A stretch of DNA of 5,974 nt from Bacillota bacterium (GTDB lineage: Bacteria > Bacillota_I > Bacilli_A > MOL361 > Turicibacteraceae), in NCBI GenBank assembly GCA_003486705.1, contig DNGE01000008.1, forward strand, positions 34,626 to 40,599, given 5' to 3'. The notes below the pieces were generated by a model. The model saw only the letters and a program-made list of their open reading frames with translations. It was not told where the DNA came from and did no database searches. Of the stretch, positions 1 through 4,575 are shown piece after piece. The translations under genes were made by a program, and so were the position numbers. Numbering within the stretch: position 1 is the stretch's first letter; each line of letters begins with the position of its first letter.

Positions 1-75
1 ATTCTCTCTTTTCATCCCAATATTTTTTATAAATCATCCCCTGTTTTATGAGGTTCGAAAGAACCTCCTTTTTTT
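1..75 (+). ncRNA. 3' part of a second copy of the candidate small RNA (partial)
   Basis: This segment corresponds base for base to 366-440 of the complete candidate RNA: the linker with its two C-rich motifs plus the terminator. The promoter, 5' hairpin and C-loop hairpin would lie left of the window and cannot be checked. It could also be the 3' UTR of an upstream gene sharing the same terminator. Confidence 0.45.
50..75 (+). terminator. Intrinsic terminator, copy 1
   Basis: A 7-bp stem GAGGTTC/GAACCTC (50-56/61-67) with a GAAA tetraloop is followed, after one C, by seven T (69-75). It ends the partial upstream small RNA copy. Confidence 0.88.
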
Positions 76-83
76 ATGCCTAA

Positions 84-290
84 ATACATCGTTAGTATAG
101 ATAGTGCTGTTTAAATGAATTGTATGAGTGATTAAAAAATTGTTGTATTTATAGTAATAGATAATGAGTAGAAATAAACGCAGTACTCGTGCTAGACTCA
201 GTTTAATAATGAGCATACAAATTGGTCGGAAAAATGATTTACGCTTACAACTAAAAGACACATGAAAAACACATAAAATAATAAATGCTA
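84..290. other. Spacer between the two small RNA copies
   Basis: AT-rich sequence with no credible gene on either strand. A 90-codon minus-strand frame across 46-318 was judged spurious: it begins with TTG inside an RNA hairpin and runs through the copy 1 terminator. The segment presumably holds upstream promoter sequence of the second small RNA copy. I see no clear operator in it. Confidence 0.6.
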
Positions 291-299
291 TGAGATAAT
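291..299 (+). promoter_or_regulatory. Extended -10 promoter for the small RNA candidate
   Basis: TGAGATAAT fits TGn plus a -10 hexamer (GATAAT, 294-299; 5 of 6 to TATAAT). No good -35 hexamer is seen at 16-18 bp spacing, as is common for extended -10 promoters. The predicted start, about 7 nt downstream, coincides with the first base of the 5' hairpin at 306. Confidence 0.5.
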
Positions 300-305
300 G
301 AATGA

Positions 306-440
306 GTCTTGAAAACAAGACACTACCCTAATTTGATTTACGGAGACCCCCAAAACTCCGTAAATATTCTCTCTTTTCATCCCAATATTTTTTATAAATC
401 ATCCCCTGTTTTATGAGGTTCGAAAGAACCTCCTTTTTTT
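306..440 (+). ncRNA. Candidate trans-acting small RNA with C-rich motifs (about 135 nt)
   Basis: Seen in order: a 6-bp hairpin with AAAA loop (306-311/316-321); an unpaired stretch with ACCC (325-328); a perfect 10-bp hairpin (336-345/356-365) whose 10-nt loop contains CCCCC (347-351); an unpaired AU-rich linker with TCATCCC (377-383) and TCATCCCC (399-406); and an intrinsic terminator (415-440). An extended -10 box ends at 299, which puts the start site at about 305-306, exactly at the first hairpin. No plus-strand gene follows; the next gene is convergent. It is therefore unlikely to be a riboswitch or leader. C-rich single-stranded motifs that pair with G-rich ribosome binding sites are known from Gram-positive sRNAs such as RsaE/RoxS; the resemblance is architectural, and I do not claim homology. 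An upstream copy is partly visible at 1-75. Transcription is inferred. Confidence 0.6.
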
Positions 441-443
441 ATG
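366..443 (+). repeat. Direct repeat, copy 2
   Basis: This is a perfect 78-bp match to bases 1-78. It starts immediately after a 10-bp hairpin (336-365) and ends just past the T-tract of a terminator. The true repeat may extend further left, because copy 1 is truncated by the window. Identity covers an AT-rich unpaired linker as well as the terminator, so this is more than two similar terminators. Confidence 0.95.
415..440 (+). terminator. Intrinsic terminator, copy 2
   Basis: Same hairpin as at 50-75: stem 415-421/426-432, GAAA loop 422-425, T-tract 434-440. It ends the candidate small RNA. It lies only 12 bp before the terminator of the convergent gene, giving two back-to-back stops. Confidence 0.88.
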
Positions 444-451
444 TCTAATTT

Positions 452-495
452 AAAAGGAGATCAGCTAATCACATTAGATTAGTTGATCTCCTTTT
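452..495. terminator. Bidirectional intrinsic terminator overlapping a gene end
   Basis: Arms 452-470 and 477-495 (AAAAGGAGATCAGCTAATC and its near-complement) pair over 19 positions with a 6-nt loop. The one non-Watson-Crick position (464/483) is a G-U pair in plus-strand RNA. A-runs at one end and T-runs at the other let it work in both directions. It mainly serves the minus-strand gene, whose stop codon (481-479) is inside the hairpin, and is a second stop for plus-strand transcription past 440. Confidence 0.85.
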
Positions 496-1030
496 CTTGT
501 CCATAATTTGTGATGGTTAGGTTGGCGTTGAATGGCTTAGATGTAGAATTAATAAGGTAGATTTTAATATCGTGATTCACTGAACAGTTTGTTGTTTCAA
601 GTGTTACGGCGCCTGTGTGTTGGGCGTTATAAATTTCAGTTCCGTTAAATGTAATAATAATGGTATACAGGCTGTTCGTAGAGACATCACTTATTGAGGT
701 GGTAATCGTGTGTTGAATCATTGATTCTTCTTCAGTTAGTTTTATTAAGAATGAAGTAGATTGTGCTCCGTTAAGTTCGATGGCTTCCTCGATGTTATGT
801 TTACGGCTAATTTCGAAAGTAGGTGTTTCGATTTCGGTTACTTGTGGTGCTGTTATCGGTAATTTTAATTCGGCTATTCGAGGTGTTTTTTCTTTTGCAA
901 TGACTTGAACCTGTGGCTGATCATAAGGGCTTTGCTGCATAATCATGAAAAACATTGCGATAACTGAACACAAAACAAGTAAATTCAGGCTACAAAAAAT
1001 AATAAAGTTGAATTTCTTTTTTACTCTCAT
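479..1030 (-). CDS. Unrecognised membrane-anchored, extracellular-facing protein
   Basis: 183 aa; I do not recognise a family. The N-terminus is basic (RVKKK, residues 2-6), followed by one hydrophobic segment (about 8-31), which predicts an uncleaved signal anchor with the C-terminus outside the cell. Cys21 is preceded by Leu, so it does not fit a lipobox. Residues 49-71 are rich in Pro, Thr and Glu and look like a stalk. Residues about 90-176 alternate hydrophobic and polar residues with many Thr, Ser and Asn, as in a small all-beta domain, with one external Cys149. The start is supported by a strong site GAAGGGGGAA (1045-1036), 7 nt from the ATG. A -10 box (1105-1100) and a palindrome (1117-1134) lie upstream, and a terminator overlaps the stop. 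It appears monocistronic. A cell-surface or envelope role is inferred from topology only. Confidence 0.8.
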   Translation of the reverse strand: MRVKKKFNFIIFCSLNLLVLCSVIAMFFMIMQQSPYDQPQVQVIAKEKTPRIAELKLPITAPQVTEIETPTFEISRKHNIEEAIELNGAQSTSFLIKLTEEESMIQHTITTSISDVSTNSLYTIIITFNGTEIYNAQHTGAVTLETTNCSVNHDIKIYLINSTSKPFNANLTITNYGQEKEIN

Positions 1031-1099
1031 TCAAATTCCCCCTTCATGTACTAAAGCAAAAAAAGAAAATAATGTTGAATCAATTTGTCTACAACCGAA

Positions 1100-1105
1100 A
1101 TTATA
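1100..1105 (-). promoter_or_regulatory. -10 box for the membrane-anchored protein gene
   Basis: On the minus strand this reads TATAAT, a perfect -10 hexamer. The -35 position at 17 bp spacing (1128-1123) has no consensus hexamer but falls inside an 18-bp palindrome. The predicted start near 1093 gives a leader of about 63 nt. Confidence 0.5.
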
Positions 1106-1116
1106 CCAACTAAAAA

Positions 1117-1134
1117 CTAATACTTGTGTATTAG
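1117..1134. promoter_or_regulatory. Operator-like palindrome over the -35 region
   Basis: CTAATAC-TTGT-GTATTAG is a perfect 7-bp inverted repeat with a 4-bp centre. It is centred on the -35 position of the minus-strand promoter whose -10 is at 1105-1100. The size suits a dimeric repressor or activator; no regulator gene is visible here. Confidence 0.4.
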
Positions 1135-1307
1135 AGTAAGAACCAAGTGAGAAATCAACGAGATGACCTAACACTTTCGAGTATTAAGGAAAAAAAACAA
1201 CAAGGGGTGTTAAAATTCTACGATAACTTTAGTGATGATGTCGAGATAAGGGAAAGTAAGTGATGATTAATCAAGTGACGGGGGAAAAAGCAAAAAAAAT
1301 AAACTAT

Positions 1308-1336
1308 TTAAGAGTATCCGTCAAAACAGATAGAAT
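1308..1336 (+). promoter_or_regulatory. Possible sigma-A promoter of the amylosucrase-mgsA operon
   Basis: TTAAGA (1308-1313, 4 of 6 to TTGACA), a 17-bp spacer and TAGAAT (1331-1336, 5 of 6 to TATAAT). The start would be near 1343, giving a leader of about 100 nt. The match is moderate, and other start points are possible in such AT-rich sequence. Confidence 0.4.
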
Positions 1337-1435
1337 TTTGAATTCCAATCGACAAACTCTAACAAAGAACGAATTCTGTATCATGTATGATTAGGAAGAT
1401 GTTTGAAATATCAAAAATAATAAATGAAGTCTATT

Positions 1436-1440
1436 GGGGG
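1436..1440 (+). promoter_or_regulatory. Ribosome binding site deciding the amylosucrase start
   Basis: GGGGG ends 6 nt before ATG 1447. The in-frame upstream ATG at 1387 has no such site and would add 20 residues with no counterpart in the family, so 1447 is preferred. Confidence 0.8.
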
Positions 1441-1446
1441 ATATGT

Positions 1447-3267
1447 ATGGATCGCGTGAAGAAATTAAAGGAAATCTATTTTTCGGTTTATGGTTATTCT
1501 GAGGAAAATATAAATTTATTTCGAAATTTATTAGAAATGGTTCAAAAGAAAAAAGTGGAGCGTAGTGAATGTTTGGGAGCTAATGAGGAATTACATGCTA
1601 ATTGGTATCACTCAGAAAAAATGGTCGGTATGATGCTTTATGTAGATTTGTTTGCAGGTAATATTAAAGGTCTTCATGACAAAATTGACTATTTAAAAGA
1701 ATTAGGTATTACGTATGTTCACTTCATGCCGCTGTTAAAGCCACGTGAAGGGGAAAATGATGGGGGATATGCAGTTTCAGACTATAACCAAATCGATCCG
1801 AATTTGGGGGACATGCAAGATTTTATTGAAATGGTTGCAGCGTATAAAGCATCAGGCATTCAAGTTTGTATTGACTATGTCATCAACCATACCGCTAAAG
1901 AGCATGAGTGGGCACAAAAAGCTTTACGTGGTGATGAATATTTTCAAAATTTATATATCATGTATGATACAGATGAAATCCCAAATTTATATAATGAAAC
2001 GGTGCCTGAGGTGCTACCAGATAAATGTCCGGGGAATTTTACTTATTACCCTGAGATAAATAAGTATGTTTTTACTTCGTTTAGTGAGTTTCAGTGGGAT
2101 TTAAACTTCAAAAATCCTATCGTGTTTGAGAAAATGGCTGCTATCCTATTGGATTTAGCAAATACAGGTGTCAATATTATTCGCTTAGACGCAATCCCGT
2201 TTATGTGGAAAGAAGTTGGCACAACATGCCGTAACTTAAGTAACATTCATCCACTGATTCGAATGCTGCATTTAATTAAAGATATTGTTTGCCCATCTGT
2301 TGCTTTACTTGGAGAAGCAATTGTTGAACCACATGAAATCATCAACTATTATGGTCAGGATGATTATGAAGAATGCGATTTAATGTACAATGCTAATTAT
2401 ATGGTTAATATTTGGAACTCTTTAGCAACTCGTGATACAATGTTAATGAGTGTAGATGCTAATCGATACGTTGCACCGAATCATGGGGCGTGGATTAACT
2501 ATGCAAGATGTCATGATGACATCGGCTTTGGCTTTAGTGAAGATATTATTTATGAACAAGGTGGAACACCATTTGACCATAAGCAGTTTTTAATTTCGTT
2601 TTATAATGGAAACTTTGAAGGGAGTTTTGCTAAGGGCGAAACATATCAGTACAATGAGCTTACAAAAGATGCACGAATAAATGGGACATTAGCATCGTTA
2701 GCGGGGCTTGAAAAAGCGATTGACAACTGTGATGAATTTGCAAGGGAAGAGGCCATTAAGCGAATTATCTTAATTCATAGTTTACTCATTTCAGCACCAG
2801 GGATGCCGCTTTTATATAGTGGCGATGAGCTTGCAACGTTAAATGATACATCGTACTTACAAAATGATTCAAAATGTAAGGAGGGACGTTGGCTACACAG
2901 ACCGTTTGTGGATTGGGAGCGTAGTATGCGCCGACATAATCTCACAACGGATGAAGGAAAAGTCTTTCAATCACTTCAAACCTTAATTCATTTAAGAAAA
3001 TCAAATGCATTATTTAGCTCAAAAGCGAAAAATGAAACATTAATTCTAGATGAGCGAAGTGTTTATGCCCAAATAAAAACATTAGAAAATGACGTCATGA
3101 TTTTGTTGCATAATGTATCAGAGCACCAACAATACGTCAAAACAAAACCATTTAATGAAAAAGGGTATTTCGGAGTGTATAAAGACTTACGCCAAGGAAA
3201 AATGATAAACTTCGATCAAGAGACCATTCATTTACATCCTTATGAATTTGTTTGGCTCGTCAAATAA
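1447..3267 (+). CDS. Amylosucrase-type sucrose glucosyltransferase (GH13)
   Basis: 606 aa, no signal peptide, so cytoplasmic. Amylosucrase (EC 2.4.1.4) transfers glucose from sucrose onto an alpha-1,4-glucan and releases fructose, with no nucleotide sugar. The likeness to Neisseria polysaccharea amylosucrase, recalled from memory, runs over nearly the whole length. Visible motifs are YVDLFAG (65-71), DGGYAV starting at D105, NHT with H148, RLDA with nucleophile D248, GEAI with acid/base E290, HDDIG with H356 and stabiliser D357, and GRW with R481. D105 and R481 match the salt-bridge pair (D144/R509) that shapes the sucrose pocket. The C-terminus (about 540-606) is a beta domain ending in HPYEFVWL. 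The N-terminal helical domain is about 39 residues shorter than in the Neisseria enzyme. P187 replaces the Neisseria R226 that lines an acceptor subsite. It is the first gene of an operon with mgsA, 13 nt downstream. A sucrose hydrolase of the same subfamily is the main alternative. Confidence 0.87.
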   Translation: MDRVKKLKEIYFSVYGYSEENINLFRNLLEMVQKKKVERSECLGANEELHANWYHSEKMVGMMLYVDLFAGNIKGLHDKIDYLKELGITYVHFMPLLKPREGENDGGYAVSDYNQIDPNLGDMQDFIEMVAAYKASGIQVCIDYVINHTAKEHEWAQKALRGDEYFQNLYIMYDTDEIPNLYNETVPEVLPDKCPGNFTYYPEINKYVFTSFSEFQWDLNFKNPIVFEKMAAILLDLANTGVNIIRLDAIPFMWKEVGTTCRNLSNIHPLIRMLHLIKDIVCPSVALLGEAIVEPHEIINYYGQDDYEECDLMYNANYMVNIWNSLATRDTMLMSVDANRYVAPNHGAWINYARCHDDIGFGFSEDIIYEQGGTPFDHKQFLISFYNGNFEGSFAKGETYQYNELTKDARINGTLASLAGLEKAIDNCDEFAREEAIKRIILIHSLLISAPGMPLLYSGDELATLNDTSYLQNDSKCKEGRWLHRPFVDWERSMRRHNLTTDEGKVFQSLQTLIHLRKSNALFSSKAKNETLILDERSVYAQIKTLENDVMILLHNVSEHQQYVKTKPFNEKGYFGVYKDLRQGKMINFDQETIHLHPYEFVWLVK

Positions 3268-3272
3268 GGGGG
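3266..3272 (+). promoter_or_regulatory. Ribosome binding site deciding the mgsA start, overlapping the upstream stop
   Basis: AAGGGGG begins inside the TAA stop of the amylosucrase gene (3265-3267) and sits 8 nt before ATG 3281. It rules out the in-frame ATG at 3242, inside the upstream gene. The overlap suggests translational coupling. Confidence 0.85.
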
Positions 3273-3280
3273 CGTTATTT

Positions 3281-3700
3281 ATGTCAAAATTAAATATTGC
3301 ATTAATTGCACATGATAAGATGAAAACTACTATGGTTGGTTTTTGTTTTGCTTATCAACGAATTTTAAAAGATTTCGGGTTATATACAACGGGAACAACA
3401 GGGAAGCGAATTGAAGAAGGGACAGATTTAGTCGTAACAAGACTGGCATCTGGTCCACTAGGTGGGGATCAACAAATTGGTTCAATGATTGTGACACAAG
3501 ATATTGATTTAGTTATTTTCTTGCGCGATCCATTAACTGCACAACCACATGAAACAGACATTCAAGCCTTAATCCGTTTATGTGATGTACATCAAATCCC
3601 AGTGGCTACAAACTTAGCTTCAGCCGAAATTTTTATCCATGCATTGCAACGCGGGGAATTAAACTGGCGTCAATACCGAAAGACAGAACATTTACAATAA
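3281..3700 (+). CDS. mgsA: Methylglyoxal synthase
   Basis: 139 aa, close to the Bacillus length (about 137) and shorter than E. coli (152). It converts dihydroxyacetone phosphate to methylglyoxal and phosphate (EC 4.2.3.3), a cytosolic bypass of lower glycolysis that frees phosphate when sugar phosphates build up. Family motifs are all present: AHD (10-12), GTTG (38-41, phosphate-binding), SGPLGGDQQ (57-65) with catalytic base D63, DPL (83-85), PH with H90, then D93. These line up with E. coli H19, D20, D71, D91, H98 and D101. The gene follows the amylosucrase gene after 13 nt and shares its transcript. It ends 2 bp before a strong terminator. Pairing with amylosucrase suggests it handles triose phosphate overflow from the fructose released; this is inference. 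No frameshift or missing residue was seen. Confidence 0.95.
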   Translation: MSKLNIALIAHDKMKTTMVGFCFAYQRILKDFGLYTTGTTGKRIEEGTDLVVTRLASGPLGGDQQIGSMIVTQDIDLVIFLRDPLTAQPHETDIQALIRLCDVHQIPVATNLASAEIFIHALQRGELNWRQYRKTEHLQ

Positions 3701-3702
3701 CA

Positions 3703-3726
3703 AAAACCCCGAGAAATCGGGGTTTT
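3703..3726. terminator. Bidirectional terminator between mgsA and the PAP2 gene
   Basis: Stem AAAACCCCGA/TCGGGGTTTT (3703-3712/3717-3726), 10 bp, with a GAAA loop. It starts 2 bp after the mgsA stop, and its last two bases are part of the stop codon of the convergent phosphatase gene (3727-3725). A-run and T-run ends let it serve both genes. Confidence 0.93.
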
Positions 3727-4408
3727 AATATTTTCGTTTATAGTAGAGAATGTCTTTTGTAAGATACTTTTGATGAACCCATTCATACAGAACAATCATG
3801 AAACAAGCAACACCTGTACCAAATAGCCAACCACCGATCACATCGCTTAAAAAATGAACGCTAACGTAAACTCGACTTATGCCGATCAGAAGAACATAGA
3901 GCATAATGACAAGGGTCATGAACATAGCAGGTTTAAAATATTGAAGCACTTTAAAAATCAAATAAGAGATAAAGATTCCCATTCCTAAATTAATCATGGC
4001 GTGACCACTTGGGAAGCTGTACCCTCCTTGTTCAATAAGCGGATTAAATAACGGGCGTTCACGCTGATAGTGTAATTTTAAAAGATAATTAGACAGTGCA
4101 AGCGTGATGAAGTGGAAGATTAAGAAATAAGATTCGATCTTGAAACGATGTTGAAATAACAGAATACTGATGAATAAGGTGAAGAAAAGTAGTGGAAGTG
4201 TGTTTCCAGTATAAGTTATAAAAATGACAATCTTATTTAAAAGTGGTGATTGAAGATTGGAGAAGACATTATTTATGACTTGCTGTGTTTGTTGTAAGTC
4301 TGTCGAAAAAATATAACGTTGAAAAATAAAGAACAAAATAAAGCAAATCAGACTAATACTGAAAAATATAATGTTTTTTAATGACGGTAAATTTGATATT
4401 CGTTGCAT
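3725..4408 (-). CDS. PAP2-family membrane phosphatase (phosphatidic acid phosphatase type 2)
   Basis: 227 aa integral membrane protein with about six hydrophobic segments (roughly 12-33, 57-85, 93-110, 137-155, 160-177, 190-207). All three signature motifs are intact: K-x6-RP (K111 to R118-P119), PSGH (133-136) and SR-x5-H-x3-D (S178, R179, H185, D189). H185 is the expected nucleophile and H136 the proton donor. Members dephosphorylate lipid phosphates such as phosphatidic acid, phosphatidylglycerol phosphate or undecaprenyl pyrophosphate at the outer face of the membrane. The Lys-Arg-Pro to PSGH layout and size resemble bacterial undecaprenyl pyrophosphate phosphatases of the BcrC/PgpB type, but the substrate cannot be read from sequence. 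The ATG is preceded 9 nt upstream by AAAGG (4422-4418). It is convergent with mgsA, divergent from the amidohydrolase gene, and alone in its unit. Confidence 0.92.
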   Translation of the reverse strand: MQRISNLPSLKNIIFFSISLICFILFFIFQRYIFSTDLQQTQQVINNVFSNLQSPLLNKIVIFITYTGNTLPLLFFTLFISILLFQHRFKIESYFLIFHFITLALSNYLLKLHYQRERPLFNPLIEQGGYSFPSGHAMINLGMGIFISYLIFKVLQYFKPAMFMTLVIMLYVLLIGISRVYVSVHFLSDVIGGWLFGTGVACFMIVLYEWVHQKYLTKDILYYKRKY

Positions 4409-4511
4409 AAGTCAGAACCTTTCTTTCAAAGTTTTCAATAGCTCTACGTTTAATCTTTCCTTAAAAGGCATAATTCATACAAAGCACAATGTTTTTACAC
4501 TTAGTGGAAAT

Positions 4512-4555
4512 TTATATCAAAAATAATCGCGCTTTCAAGATGCTTTTTGATATAA
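4512..4555. repeat. 12-bp inverted repeat spanning the amidohydrolase promoter
   Basis: TTATATCAAAAA (4512-4523) and TTTTTGATATAA (4544-4555) are perfect inverted copies separated by 20 bp. Arm centres are 32 bp apart, about three helical turns, so both lie on one DNA face. The right arm covers most of the -10 box (4551-4556). It may be an operator with two half-sites. Confidence 0.65.
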
Positions 4556-4556
4556 T
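4548..4556 (+). promoter_or_regulatory. Extended -10 promoter of the amidohydrolase gene
   Basis: TGATATAAT is a perfect TGn-TATAAT extended -10 (hexamer 4551-4556); no clear -35 is present. The expected start near 4563 falls inside the ribosome binding site, giving a leader of only about 13 nt. Unless a second promoter lies upstream, this is an unusually short leader. Confidence 0.55.
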
Positions 4557-4561
4557 GAGGG

Positions 4562-4568
4562 AAAGGGG
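4562..4568 (+). promoter_or_regulatory. Ribosome binding site deciding the amidohydrolase start
   Basis: AAAGGGG lies 7 nt before ATG 4576. Starting at the in-frame ATG 4489 would add 29 residues encoded by promoter and inverted-repeat sequence, before the MIIDSHAH motif that normally opens the family. Confidence 0.85.
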
Positions 4569-4575
4569 TGATAGT

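Larger units (their letters stand above)
1..78 (+). repeat. Direct repeat, copy 1 (cut by window start)
   Basis: Bases 1-78 are identical to 366-443, an offset of 365 bp. One mismatch follows (79), then four more matching bases to 83, after which the copies diverge. The left edge is unknown because the window starts inside the repeat. The copy contains the motifs TCATCCC (12-18) and TCATCCCC (34-41) and an intrinsic terminator (50-75). It is read here as the 3' part of an upstream copy of the small RNA described at 306-440. Confidence 0.95.
1135..1446 (+). other. Intergenic region upstream of the amylosucrase operon
   Basis: No convincing gene lies here. A 38-codon frame (GTG 1147 to TGA 1263) lacks a ribosome binding site. 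The stretch contains a possible promoter (1308-1336) and, overlapping its -10 and start, GAATT-TTG-AATTC (1333-1345), with a second GAATTC at 1371-1376. I found no good catabolite-response (cre) match in it. Confidence 0.5.

Noticed and set aside
46..318. 90-codon minus-strand frame rich in hydrophobic residues
   Set aside because: It starts with TTG inside a perfect RNA hairpin, crosses the copy 1 terminator and repeat, and its composition reflects AT-rich sequence. It overlaps the better supported small RNA.
306..440. Riboswitch, T-box or attenuator interpretation of the structured RNA
   Set aside because: No same-strand gene follows the terminator, no T-box TGGTGG-type motif or known riboswitch core was recognised, and the next gene is convergent.
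1..443. Insertion sequence or CRISPR interpretation of the direct repeats
   Set aside because: There is no transposase, no terminal inverted repeats or target duplication, and only two long repeat copies with a spacer far too long for CRISPR.
945..1139. 64-codon plus-strand frame
   Set aside because: It lies antisense to the start, ribosome binding site and promoter of the minus-strand gene, has no ribosome binding site of its own and resembles no protein I know.
1147..1263. 38-codon frame from GTG upstream of amylosucrase
   Set aside because: No ribosome binding site precedes the GTG, and the peptide is not recognisable. It could be a gene remnant, but nothing supports that.
1387..1446. 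Longer amylosucrase start at ATG 1387
   Set aside because: The extension has no family counterpart, and the GGGGG site sits properly before ATG 1447.
1745..2059. 104-codon plus-strand frame inside the amylosucrase gene
   Set aside because: It is an out-of-frame shadow of a well-conserved enzyme coding region.
4523..4537. Possible catabolite-response (cre) site upstream of the amidohydrolase gene
   Set aside because: The right half fits (CGCTTTCA-like), but the left half has three mismatches to the cre consensus, so support is too weak.
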